Part shown: one piece after another, positions 22,308 to 32,553 of the stretch | Position numbering within the stretch: position 1 is the stretch's first letter | How the letters are laid out: each line of letters begins with the position of its first letter | Assembly: GCA_002081555.1 (NCBI GenBank) | Contig: MZNV01001348.1 | Span: 1-45,582, forward strand | Length of the DNA: 45,582 nt | Direction: 5' to 3' | DNA from: Protostelium mycophagum | Lineage: Eukaryota > Evosea > Variosea > Protosteliida > Protosteliaceae | Made by a program: the position numbers and the translations under genes | Notes under the pieces: generated by a model | Told to the model about the DNA's origin: nothing | The model's database searches: none | Seen by the model: the letters and a program-made list of their open reading frames with translations, nothing else

Positions 22308-23526
22308 TTATTTCATGTGAGTTAAAAATTCTGCACCTTCTTGGACTGCGTTCTGCACGTCCTTCGCGAGCTGAGTGTTTTCAGGATCAAGTCTTAAACC
22401 TGCGCTGTAGGCTGCGCCAGCTTCGTCGTGCCTCTCTAATCGGTTCAACACGTCTCCCCTGCGTTGGTATCCCTGAGATTTCGATGAGTTTTGGTTCGAT
22501 TTTCGCGCCAATTTCGTGAATTCAAAATTTGAATTTCAAGCTTTTGAAACTGTGCGAAATGCCAAAAATCATCGAGATTTCACCTTGACCCAATCTGGTC
22601 TCAATCTGACACCTTGATCTGCGTCTCCCAGGGCCTCTTCGTATCTTCCCTGGGACATGTATACGTCGTAACGGTTTCCCCAGAAGGCGGTCTCTGTGGG
22701 GTCCTTCTCTATGGCTTGTGTGAAATTGTCCAGCGCTTCGTTGTATTTATTCTTCGCAAAGAGCTCCTCGCCTCTTTCATTGTGGTTCTGTGCCTCAACT
22801 TTTGTTTCAACCTGACGTCATTCATTTTTGTGGGCCTCTCTACTTCATATATTTATTTTTGAAGAGGATCATTTTAAACAGTGATTAGAGGTTGCTAAAT
22901 ATATATGACTTTTGAATACTTCACCTGCTGTTTGCCGCTCAAAAAGGTTTCATTCTGAGGCTCGATGGCAAGACCGGCTTTATAAGCTTGAAGAGACTCA
23001 TCGTATCTCTTTAGCAGGAAACAAGCTGCGGCTTTGCGACCGTAGCCCTGATAGAATCAAAATGTTTTCAGTTCTTGATGACGTCAGATCATCGCTGTCT
23101 ACATACCCTCGCCCATTGTGGATTCAACTCAATCGTCTTGTCTGCGTCGGCGATGGCCTCCACATATTTGCCAAGATTAGTGTATGCTGCTGATCTGTTG
23201 CTGTAGAACACGTAATTGGTGGGTTCCAGGAGGATGCAAACGCTGAACCAAGCCACCGCTTGGGCATTATCTCCTCCGCTCAATAAAGAGTTGCCTTTTG
23301 TCTTCAAATCATTGGCCTACCCTAAATCAGACTCTCATTGAAGTTGAGATCTTACCAGATTCTTTTTATAAGCAGTCCATTCTGCAAAGACAACTGGATT
23401 AGTAGCTCTTTGGATCTCTTGTTCGATCAGATTGATCTCGTCTTGAAATTGTTTGACCAGACTCTCGTCTATCGTTTGTTGTCTGGTCAATTGTTCTAAA
23501 TGTGCTGTGAGATGTGTGATTGTCAT
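22308..23526 (-). CDS. TPR co-chaperone, Sti1/Hop-like
   Basis: Spliced minus-strand gene, start MTITHLTAHLEQL at 23526, first exon 23356-23526 in phase 0. A 57-residue helical N-terminus is followed by a TPR cluster (NDLKTKGNSLLSGGDNAQAV, LLEPTNYVFYSNRSAAYTNL, DADKTIELNPQWAR, AACFLLKRYDESLQAYKAGL) and a second cluster (NERGEELFAKNKYNEALDNF, GYQRRGDVLNRLERHDEAGA), ending at TAA 22308. The residues N (KGN), N (NRSAAY) and K (DADKTI) match the carboxylate-clamp pattern that holds the EEVD tail of Hsp70/Hsp90. No DP domain or zinc finger is seen, so it is shorter than Sti1. A cytosolic adaptor of Hsp70/Hsp90 is the best guess. It is divergent from the cystatin gene. Confidence 0.85.
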
Positions 23527-23972
23527 TGTTGTGGTTTGCGTTTGTGATTGATTGTGGCAGAAGTTGCATTTCTTGAACTTGTAGATTTCAGGACAATTTC
23601 AACGAAATCCAAGAGAAGCTCGATTTCAAAAAAATCAAGACAAAAGCAAACAGAAACTCTCTCAAGACAAGCTCCAAACTTGGTGCAAAGATAGTGCTGA
23701 TCACCCTCTCAATATTGCAGGGTTGGGTCAGACCCACACCACGGTAAAATTCACGGTAATTAACGTGTTCATTAACTGCGAACTGAGGGATTCTTACCAA
23801 ACTCTGCAACTATATATATAGGTTAACATGATCTTGACGAGATCGTACAAACCATATGCACAAAGTTTTCAATGTACAATAATCATGTCATCTACATCTG
23901 TGTAAAACGTCAACTGAAATTTCGATTTTTCATCAACGATCTCGAGAAGCCAAATCATCAATCCACAACGAA
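23527..23972. other. Divergent promoter region with CGGTAA palindrome
   Basis: Shared 5' region of the TPR gene (minus) and the cystatin gene (plus). At 23741-23776 it holds a cluster of related words (ACGGTAAAATTCACGG, then TAATTAACGTGTTCATTAAC) of the hairpin family seen elsewhere in this window. A TATATATATA run lies at about 23811-23820. Confidence 0.5.
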
Positions 23973-24382
23973 ATGTCCAAACGTAAGATGGAGTTCTTCT
24001 ATTTGTGTAATTGTTTCAGAAACACCTCGCACTTTAGACGAACAGGCCTTACTGGCCCTCGATGCTGTCCGAACACAAATACAAAACGGGAATCCCTTCA
24101 CCAGATTCACACCAATAGAGTATATAGAGGATGGAGATTTCTATTACATCAACATCCAGGTGATTACTTCTCATTTTCAGCCGTTGTGACACATGAAGTT
24201 GATTGAGTAATGTAATACAAGTCTACAACAAAAACGCATATCATCGTTACTGTTCTGAATGACGGATGAAGGTGTATGAGAATCGCTTTTTCCACGTCAA
24301 GATCGATGCAGCAAATGGACAATATTCATTAGAAGGGATACAAGAAGATCAGACCGCAGATGACGAACTCACGCCATTCTAA
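23973..24382 (+). CDS. Stefin-type (family 1) cystatin with altered inhibitory loop
   Basis: Small cytosolic cystatin-fold protein of 86 residues. Exons 23973-23982, 24020-24159 and 24272-24382, all GT-AG and in phase; the first exon codes only MSK plus one base. It has no signal peptide and no cysteines, as expected for stefins. Matching blocks: the N-terminal helix (DEQALLALDAVRTQIQNG), the strand FYYINIQVYENRFFHVKID after the first loop, and the C-terminal DDELTPF, close to the stefin ending HDELTYF. The papain-binding loop QxVxG is replaced by EYIEDG and the N-terminal Gly is missing, so inhibition of C1 cysteine proteases may be weak or redirected. The start is the only ATG giving a phased exon 1. 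Confidence 0.8.
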
Positions 24383-24702
24383 TCTATCCATTCAATTATC
24401 GTAATAATGCAGAAAATTTACCTCCAATAAATTTATGGTCTTGAAAATATTACCTTTTTGTATAAAAATCTCGTAAAATGATATTAAAATTATTATTATT
24501 TCAAATCATCTGGTGTGACACAAATCACGATTTTTCATGACAACTACCGTATTGATACAGCCCAAATATTGACCATTCGATACAATAAATGAATGATTAC
24601 TATAAATAAATACAAATAATTTGAATGTCTCTTGACATAGATTAGATTGAGTATTTTTCCTCATGAAATACGAAATTTTTAAGAGCCTATACTCAATCCA
24701 TA
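24383..24702. other. Convergent AT-rich spacer
   Basis: 3' region shared by the cystatin gene (plus) and the hypothetical minus-strand ORF. AT-rich with several AATAAA-like words. No ORF or repeat recognised. Confidence 0.5.
24426..24431 (+). terminator. Polyadenylation signal of the cystatin gene
   Basis: AATAAA 44 nt after the cystatin stop, in AT-rich sequence. Confidence 0.45.
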
Positions 24703-25227
24703 TCAGAAATGGCGCTGTGGTGTGTGATGGAAGGAGCCAGCATCCCCTCTACAACTGATCTTGTGGTCTAAAATCTCCGGAAAAATGAGCATTGCCGTCA
24801 CCAACTTCCGCGGAGCATTACGAAACTGAAATCCGGCGGGAGTCCGCCAGGGGGTGACACTGGGTATATCGTCAGTTGCATAGAATCTCATGTAATTTGG
24901 AAGAGACTGTTTGTTTTTGTCTCGCGGGTACCGAGGAGCTCCTTCCGGCCATCTCTTTGCGAAGACAAACAATCTATCTCCTGGTTCGTGGTGATTAACT
25001 CCTTCTTTAGAGCGTCTCATGTGTACAGCCTCATTTATATGCATCAATGAATGTCTGTCTTTGTGCGCGGAAGAAGGGTAATTCCCTCGGAACCGGACCG
25101 GAAGAAACGGGGCGCCAGTTTCAAAAACCGGACGCTTGTCGACGACGGAATTCGGGCTCTGTCGACATCCTCGGGGAGGATAACGGACTCTCACTTTTAA
25201 GCACATACTTCGGACGCAGGTGGGCAA
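24703..25227 (-). CDS. Hypothetical protein, basic, unknown family
   Basis: Open frame of 174 codons, more GC-rich than its flanks, ending at a stop at 24703. The frame has no ATG at its very beginning (it opens with TTG at 25227). The first internal Met is in RSMCLKVRVRYP, and an upstream exon is possible. Visible features: Arg/Pro-rich composition, GDRLFVFAKRWPEGAPRYPR and LVTAMLIFPEILDHKISCRG. No signal peptide or membrane helix. I do not recognise it. It lies between the convergent cystatin gene and the divergent claudin-like gene. Confidence 0.4.
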   Translation of the reverse strand: MPTCVRSMCLKVRVRYPPRGCRQSPNSVVDKRPVFETGAPFLPVRFRGNYPSSAHKDRHSLMHINEAVHMRRSKEGVNHHEPGDRLFVFAKRWPEGAPRYPRDKNKQSLPNYMRFYATDDIPSVTPWRTPAGFQFRNAPRKLVTAMLIFPEILDHKISCRGDAGSFHHTPQRHF

Positions 25228-25308
25228 ACATCTCCATTGTGAACATCGAGCAGGAAAAAGAGATGAACTATTGATATCATGGCGTATTGAATGATGATTT
25301 TGATAGAT

Positions 25309-26066
25309 ATGGGAACAAAACTTGCCTCACCAGAGTTCGCGTCAGATCTCTTCGCCTCATTCCTCTTCTTCGCTTGCTTAGCACTCTGTGTAGGCGCCGT
25401 CTTTTCTCCTCATTGGTTCAACGGCCAATTCCCAGGTTCTGATGATCTGTGAGTCAAACGTTTGCCATTTGATTTGATTTCTTAATACTGGCTCAGTGAC
25501 AATCGTATTGGCCTTTCCACCTTCCGTGACTGTTCTTACAATCCCAACTTCAACGCTTCAGCCACCAATGCCACAGTGTGCACAAACACTCAACTCGGAT
25601 ATGCATACGCCGGTGACCTCGCCGAACAACTCCTCACTGTGGCTATGGTCCTCTTTGGTATCGGTTTTCTGATGGCGCCATTCCGTCTTCGCTATTGGAC
25701 TACTGCTACAGGACACACTTTTGCAAAGACTCTTGTCATTCTCGTTGGATTAGGAGCTTTTGCCACTGTTTTCCTGTCTTGGGTTCTATATCTGTGTATC
25801 AGACCCTACGATCCTGATTACATTGTTTTCCCTGGTGCCGGTTTCAAGGTAACTTTTTGCTTCTCAAATTGGATTTAGACAATATTATATTCACCTTATA
25901 TTTGGTGATTTTTACTAAATGAGTGTTACAGGCTGCTCTCGCTGCCACTGTTTTGGGACTTGCCAGTGTTGTCACTTTGAGCAGCACTCCCAAAGACGAT
26001 CCCAAGGAGCTCGAAGTCGAAGACGATAGCAAGGGTGCTTATCACCCTCCTGAGGATGACGTCTAA
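25309..26066 (+). CDS. Claudin/SUR7-like four-transmembrane protein
   Basis: Three exons: 25309-25448, 25497-25848 and 25932-26066, all GT-AG and in phase; start MGTKLASPEF. Four hydrophobic segments: FASFLFFACLALCVGAVFS, LTVAMVLFGIGFLMAPF, TLVILVGLGAFATVFLSWVLY and ALAATVLGLASVVTL. The first extracellular loop has a Trp (HWFNG) and then GLSTFRDC ... TVC, close to the W-GL(W)-C-C signature of the claudin/PMP22/SUR7 superfamily, with Ser in place of the second Trp. N-glycosylation sites (NAS, NAT) lie in this loop. The C-terminal tail is acidic and cytosolic (EVEDDSKGAYHPPEDDV). A plasma-membrane organiser or channel-subunit role is inferred from the fold. Codon use looks more GC3-biased than in its neighbours, suggesting higher expression. 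Confidence 0.8.
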
Positions 26067-26075
26067 TCTTGCATC

Positions 26076-26081
26076 AATAAA
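26076..26081 (+). terminator. Polyadenylation signal of the claudin-like gene
   Basis: AATAAA ten bases after the TAA stop of the claudin-like gene. Confidence 0.5.
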
Positions 26082-26304
26082 TACCTCGTGTACAGGTTTT
26101 CATCTTGTACATTCTAGTCGAATGATGTTCTGATGACGGTCATGAAGGCAAAGAGTCGATAGATTTCGAGAAGCACAATGACACCTCTTTATGTTTCATC
26201 AGAAGCTTTGTCAACGAAACTGGCTGTTTGGAACGGATAAACGGATAAATCGGGTGAACTTGAGCAAACTTTGACACTTGCATACAGACAAGGATCCATC
26301 CAAC

Positions 26305-28442
26305 ATGGTCAACGCAGGTGACGTCAGACAGGCGATTGATGAGGACAGACTGTCGGATTACCTATCCAAAAATGTGCCGGGATTGAAAACACCCATATCA
26401 GTCAAACAATTCAAATTTGGACAGAGCAATCCCACCTATTTTGTGGAGGATGCAAACAAAATCAAGTGAGACCAACAGTTGGTGAAAATCGTTCTCTCAT
26501 GTTACACAGGTATGTCATCAGAAAGAAACCACCTGGAGAATTGTTATCTAAGACGGCTCATGCTGTGGAAAGAGAATACCGTATTCTCAAGGCTTTACAG
26601 AACACAGACGTACCCACACCAAAGGTGTACTGCCTCTGCGAAGATAATTCGGTCGTGGGGACACCTTTCTACGTGAGTTCTTCCAGTCTCAACTTCTGAA
26701 CATCGCTCTAATATATGGAGGTAATGGAGTTTTTGAATGGACGAATTTTTGAGGACCCTGCCATGCCTCAACTTCCAGTAGAACAGAGGAAAGCACAGTG
26801 AGTCGCCGTCTTTATTTTCCATGACAAATGAACTTGTTTTTGTATCATCGTTTGTAGGATCAAAATACGAGCTCTCAATTTTTTGTGAAACATGACGACC
26901 ATCTTCTGATGTCTTTACAGTTGGTTCGCAGCTATCGATGCACTCGCCAAGCTACATTCTATCGATCCAAAGTCCGTCGGTCTTGATGATTACGGTCGCC
27001 ATACTGATTTCTACCCTCGTCAGGTGACTACATTATGATGACATCGTCACTTTGTGGCGCTCTGTTCTGTGGGGACTTGGAATCACGGTTCCATACCGCA
27101 TACCTTTTCGGTTACAACCGCACTTCTTCTGAGAAGATCTCTTCTATATAAATGTCATCTGTACAAAAAAATTCATCTATAAAATTTTTTTATTTTAATT
27201 TTTTAAATTAAAAGTAACATCTGACAGCTTCGGACCTTGTCCGCCATCTCTAACGCACAAGCTGCGGTAAGAGACGAGACATCAGGCACGGTAGTGGGGA
27301 ACATACCTCACTACAAGGACATCATCACTTGGTTCTCCAACAACTTGCCGGCAGACAGGACGAGCCTCATTCATGGCGATTATAAGATCGATAACATGGT
27401 ATTCCATCCCACTGAGCCGAGAGTGAGTTATTTATAATTATTTTAAATTTTTTTATTAAAAATTTAATCAAAATTTTAATTTTTTTTTAAATTTATTATT
27501 TTGAAATTAAATTAATTTGAATATTTCAGAAAAAATAAACCAATAATTAAAATGTTCAGGTGATTGGACTTTTAGACTGGGAGCTGAGTACAATCGGACA
27601 CCCCATGTCAGATATAGCCAATCTGACACATCCTTACGGTCTTCCCAAGACACCAGGTGCTGTCAGTGGCTTCAGCTCGAAGGTAAGTTGTCGACATAGA
27701 ATATGTACTCGTTGTAGATCGCCATCTTTGAAGTATCTTTTAAGAAATTTCAAAAATAAAAAATAAATGGATGAGAAAATCTAAAACTGCCTCGTTGTAG
27801 ATGAATAGATGATAAAAACAGGTACCTGAGGGGGTTCCCACACTGGATGAAGTACTACAACACTATTCTGAAAAAGCAAAGTGGGACCCCAGGCCAAACT
27901 GGACCTTCGCCTCGGCTTTCGCCCATTTACGAGTGAGTCTTCACACGTCATCACCTCAAAGATTTTCACAACATCAATGTCTTTGCGGTTTCGTGGTGTC
28001 TACAATGCTATACCATGCTATTAGGAGGCGGTACCGCAGCTTGTAGAGGATCCTGGTGATCAAGCTGCAGCACAAAGATAGCCATAAGACTTTTGACCGT
28101 GCTACAGTGTATTTTTGCAATATCTGCAGCTTGCTGCAGTGCAATGATGGCTTGCCGCAGTGCAGCTATGCTGCAGTGAAATGCGATGACTGTTTTGCGG
28201 CTCTGCCGCAGTGTAGATGCCTCTGTAGATATAGAGCCGTTCAATGTGGTGGTTCGCTGAGGTTCTTTGGCAGCAGTGTGCTCAGACTGATCTAAAAATA
28301 GCTCGCTGTCATCTCACAAGGCATCGCGAGTAGAGTGGCGAGAAAACAGGCGTCATCAGAAGATGCAAAGAGGACGGGTGCTGCTTTCCCTCTACTCGGC
28401 GATCTGTGCTGGGCTGTCATCAACTCGAAGGCCAAGTTGTGA
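26305..28442 (+). CDS. ACAD10/11-type aminoglycoside-phosphotransferase-like kinase
   Basis: Spliced gene, start [16 protein letters not shown]. Protein-kinase-fold (APH, PF01636) blocks in order: [12 protein letters not shown] (Gly loop), [12 protein letters not shown] (Lys), [51 protein letters not shown] (catalytic loop HGDxxxxN), [20 protein letters not shown] (metal-binding Asp), and the tail [12 protein letters not shown]...QASSEDA seen in ACAD10/11. In animals this domain is the N-terminal half of ACAD10/11, which phosphorylates 4-hydroxyacyl-CoAs before breakdown. Here it stands alone, with a TGA at 28442 and no dehydrogenase half. Intron 27933-28301 (369 nt) is long and repeat-bearing; the final exon starts at 28302 in phase 0. 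A mitochondrial or peroxisomal location is possible, but no targeting signal is seen. Confidence 0.88.
28090..28215. repeat. GC-rich imperfect repeat in an intron
   Basis: Within the 369-nt last intron of the APH-like gene, short units built from GCTGCAGTG and GCCGCAGTG recur about every 20-25 nt. They end in the palindrome TGCGGCTCTGCCGCA (28196-28210). Composition differs sharply from the AT-rich introns around it. Confidence 0.6.
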
Positions 28443-28686
28443 TAAAAATAGAACAGGCTCGTTGTAGATCGTTCCAATGTTCATCTTTCCAAATCTTCAC
28501 GTTAAGAACGCGGTAATTAGCGAGGCTTTCACCACAATAAATTCGAAATAAATAAAATAAAATAAATCAAAATAAATCAAATATATAAAAAATATAAAAT
28601 AAAAATCTCATTATTCACACAAAATTTCTCAGATGGAATCCGCCATTGGCTCCTCCTTAATGTTCAAACGCAGTCCTGTCCTCTTT

Positions 28687-29669
28687 CTATATAATATTTA
28701 GACTCTTGTGCTGCTGTGGCTCTGCCGTGGTTCTGTGGAGTTCTCGAGCTAAATATAGATCTATGATATGTGGCGATGCCGGTGATTTCGGCTGCGGCTT
28801 TGCCGCGGCAAAGACATGCAGCTGTTGCAAATAAAGACAGATAAACTCACGTAGATATCGGCAGAGTGGGACCTGATTGAGGTCTCTGATGATGATCAGC
28901 GGTTGTTATGAGATGAGTCGTGAACTTACCGACATCTTCACCGTCAGTCTAGCAGATTTTCTGATCTCGTCCCTCTTTAGTGCTATATTTCTCAATAAAA
29001 TCAATAAAAATATACACAATATTTTTTAAAGTTACAGACACTCACCGTTTTCGATGGTGTCTTTCCATAGCCGTAAGACCTCGATGTCTTTACAATCAAC
29101 GAAAATGGAATCATTTTTCCCTGTGACGATCTTTAACACATGTAGCCTCTCATCTTTTGTGCAAGAAGTGACACTCCCTCCTTCTATGTCTATAACATTC
29201 AACGCTCTACCGCACAGAAAATCCTATAAACAATTCAATTGGAGTGTTGGCGTCATGAGTGTCTCACCGATTTACTCAGAAAATATGCTAGATAAAGTGA
29301 TAACCCTCTATTATAGAGAACAAAATATCGTGTCTTCCAATTTTTGAATATGCCACCAAATATGCTAGAAGCAGATATGGCTGTGTCTTTTCAGTTTTTG
29401 TCAGTTACAATATACTCGTGAAATAATCATCAGACAAGTTGAGCAAGTGTTGAACGATCTTTAATGAATTCTTTCATGAAGAGGACTGGAACTTCAATGT
29501 TCATACCTTCTTTATCCAGAAATCCTTCGATGTATGTCTTAACACTCACTATAGATTTCATAGATCTCCTCTCCGGAAAGAGGTCAATATCATCATTGTT
29601 CTCTGAGACCATCATGATGTGTATATGTGCTTTCCTCTTGTGCCTCACCGATGCCAGATTTGAGAACAT
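28687..29669 (-). CDS. PH-domain protein
   Basis: Spliced minus-strand gene with a recognisable pleckstrin-homology domain. The N-terminal half of the domain (FGGIFKNWKTRYFVLYNRGL, about 29270-29365) joins through gtgag...ttatag to DFLCGRALNVIDIEGGSVTS, LHVLKIVTGKNDSIFVDCKD and VLRLWKDTIEN (29046-29224), which ends with the family's Trp-containing C-terminal helix. The upstream region (MFSNLAS ... VPVLFMKEFIKDRSTLAQL, 29430-29669) is assigned to the same gene but has no known domain. The join between 29430 and 29365 is unresolved. A Lys/Arg-rich exon (RDEIRKSARLTVKMS) and a possible last exon to 28687 follow. PH domains bind phosphoinositides or proteins at membranes. Confidence 0.6.
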
Positions 29670-30111
29670 TTTTGGTGTTATAACCGTGACCTTAACGCGT
29701 TAACGAACGTTCGTTCGGAGAATATTTTCAAATCGGTTGGAATTTCCGATGTTCGATGCAGGAGGACCCCCGACTACACTTCTCATGAATATTCTAATTT
29801 GGTGAGATGAAAGCATGGCAATGGTGGTTCAGACTTGTACAATATGTGGAAACCGAGAGACAATAATAAAAAGTTACAAGGAATACTGGCTTGATTATTT
29901 CCCGGTTTACGATGACATAGGCTGAACAAATATGATAAGAGTTTGAGGCTAAACCATATATATGAATGATAAGGAAACAACGCATAGATAATTCATCTCA
30001 TCGCACAAACCTGCATGATTCCACACGGCTTCTGTTTTTGTCTGGGATGTCAAACCTGCCAAATTTTCTCGTTTTGACGGAACCTCAACAAGAACATCAT
30101 CGATCGAGAAG
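29670..30111. other. Divergent intergenic region
   Basis: Lies between the PH gene (minus) and the F-box/ankyrin-like gene (plus). At 29680-29713 it has a palindromic cluster (CTTAACGCGTTAACG followed by AACGTTCGTTCGG). Otherwise AT-rich; no supported ORF. Confidence 0.45.
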
Positions 30112-31950
30112 ATGGCGACATCGCCCTCACGGCGGAGGCAAAGAACACGTGATATATTTTGTCTTCCACATCTTTGGCTGACTCTACTGCAGCCCGTATT
30201 CTCACAATTGACGACATATTCGAGCTAGCCATACAGAATCTCCTCACACCTCTAAACGAAACGAGAAGCAACGTATTGAACGATCAATCATGGAAGATCC
30301 TGCAGGATTGGAATAACATACAATTTGTTTGTCGGCGGTGGCGGGACTATGCTCGTCAACACATTCTACCTTCTTTCTGCTGTGGGTGGTTCTTTCAAAG
30401 GATCAAAACTGTATCACATGCCAGATGTCTGCGCTCACTTCCAAACGTGAGATCTGACGATCTCGGATCTGCATTGCAAACAGCGACAAAGAAGGGAAAC
30501 GTGGAGGTCGTGGGTGAGCTGTTGGGTGATGGAAGAACCGCTTTCAATGGTGCATTTTATCTGGCTGTGTGGGCGAATCATTGCGAATTAGTCAATCTTT
30601 TCATCAGAGACAGACGGAGTACTTTAGAGGAGGATTCTTTGAAATGTTTGGATTACATCATTAGACATGGAGGTCAAGAGATCACCAAAATAATAATGAT
30701 GGGTGAGTTGATTTGTCTTTTCCGTTTGTTCAGCGGTTTTACACAGGAACAAAGAGAACAAGCACAAATTTATACTTAAACTATTCATCCTTGTTTGCAT
30801 GATGATGGTTCTTTACCAGCGTAAATTTCCACCGTGACTACCGCACATCTCCCAAAAATCAAATTTGTTGTGAGCACCATATCATATCTCTGATTTAAAT
30901 TATTAGAGTCGAATCAAAGATCTCAGTCAATCTATTTATAAAATCTTTGGTGCATTTTTCCCGCCTTCTGCATAATTTAAATTTCAAAAATACGATCAGA
31001 TCCTCACTGTTCTTCCAGGAAAATTAGACGTCGCTTGGAGCGGCATCGCCCTTGCCATGGTTAGAGGCAACTATGGCGTTTTTCGGCTCTTTTTGAACGC
31101 TGCAAATCTCAACAAAGACGTCGTTTTCCAAGTGGCAATTCTTTCACTCGACACAACATGCATCGAAAGCAATAATGAGATCAGAATGCAAGCTCAATTG
31201 GCCATCATCGCATCATTATTAGATGATCCTGAGGTATTTTCACAAGAAATGTCACAGAAATGTCAAGAAAATGTCATAGAAATGTGAAGGAAATGTCACC
31301 GAAATTTCCAGGTACATCCTGACATGAACGAAAACTGGGCCATCAAACAATGCGTGGAGGGAGGCCACAGAGATGCGGTGAAGATCTTAGCCTCAGACGC
31401 CCGAATAGACACGCACGCCGCACTGATGCACGCCATCTCACACAGGCAGACAAGTATAGTGGACATGCTGCTATCTTTAGGTGACAGATCGACTTCATGA
31501 TTGCTATTTATAGAGTAGATTGACGTGTCACTTTGACGTGATGTTTTATGATGGCAGGTTGTAGAGCGCTGATCCTATTTTTAGATATTGACCCTTCAAT
31601 GAACAATGATGAGGCGATCATATCAGCAGCTGCTCTGGGACTCACAGATATTGTAGAGAAGCTGATGAAAGATGAGAGGGTCAATCCCGGAAACAAAGGT
31701 AAGTGCCATCTACATCGTTGTAGAACGTCGAAAGATCTGCTATTCTCAGTACTCGGGATTGACCTTTCCAGGAAACAGTGCGGTTCAGCGTGCATGCTTT
31801 GACAGGCATTACAACACCGTCAGGACTCTGATGACTGATTGGAGAGTGGACATTTGTGTGGCGCGAGATTTTTTAGAGGACTGGCCCGAACATGAGAAGA
31901 GAACAGTTTTGGCAGAGGCACAACGGAGGGGGAGCTGTCTGATGATGTGA
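30112..31950 (+). CDS. F-box/ankyrin-like repeat protein
   Basis: Spliced gene. Exon 1 is 30112-30148 (MATSPSRRRQRT), and a 44-nt intron leads to 30193. An F-box-like segment (LTIDDIFELAIQNLL ... WNNIQFVCRRWRDYARQ) is followed by degenerate ankyrin-type repeats: LGSALQTATKKGNVEVVGEL, AFYLAVWANHCELVNLFI, GIALAMVRGNYGVFRLFL, AIKQCVEGGHRDAVKILA, HAALMHAISHRQTSIVDMLL, AIISAAALGLTDIVEKLM and AVQRACFDRHYNTVRTLM. Repeats keep the alternating hydrophobic helices but lack the canonical TPLH. Ends at TGA 31948-31950. Probable substrate adaptor of an SCF-type ubiquitin ligase (inferred from the architecture). A second member of the family lies at 43820-45232. Confidence 0.7.
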
Positions 31951-32553
31951 TAAATGAGATTGTGCATCTTACATGATTCGCGGTTGGATGTCGTGATGTG
32001 AGGAGTTGGGTGATTTTTTGATTTAAAAATCCAGTAAGACTGACATTTTTGTGCTTTTATAATAATATTCTTGTAATATTTATTTACGACACTACTTTTA
32101 TGTTGTCTAAGGACTCCTCCACGTGACCACACAATAATATTTCTTTGATTCGGGAATCAAATGGCTACCCTTTAAGAACCGGTTCTTAACGATAACTGTT
32201 CAGAACCTTTCCATTCTCCGGTCAACAATATCCATATCTTTGTCTTTGCAAAGACACCCTCGGGTGTACCGGATGTCAAACATAGGGGACAGGTCCTATC
32301 AGATTCTCCATCAAGTGTCATCCCCATCAATTCCCGAAGGAATCCTTGCGCTTTGGCTCCTTGTTCCGAGAATCCATGGGAGAAACTGATTGAGGAGTAA
32401 CCCCCCCTATGGAGCAACCAAACAATGTGTGATGTACATTAATGCGATGATCACGGTTATTAACGTGTTTCTAAGAGTATGAAATTCCACAAAGGGTCTT
32501 CCGGGAAATCAACCCATTGAACAACACAATAAAGCCCCTCAGGCAAAGAACAC
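31951..32553. other. Intergenic region with palindromic words
   Basis: Holds the 3' end of the ankyrin-like gene and the P450 promoter. An 81-codon frame on the minus strand (32172-32417) lacks family features and splice partners. A TCACGGTTATTAACGTGTTT word of the hairpin family is at 32451-32470, and AGAACCGGTTCT is a perfect palindrome at about 32175. Confidence 0.45.

Noticed and set aside
30112-31950. Possible viral origin of the ankyrin-like genes
   Set aside because: Similar F-box/ankyrin architectures occur in large DNA viruses, but this copy has ordinary host introns and no neighbouring viral genes.
32172-32417. 81-codon minus frame before the P450
   Set aside because: No family features, no initiation context and no splice sites. 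It contains CPLCLTSGTPEG, which at first suggested a zinc-binding fragment, but there is no second Cys/His pair.
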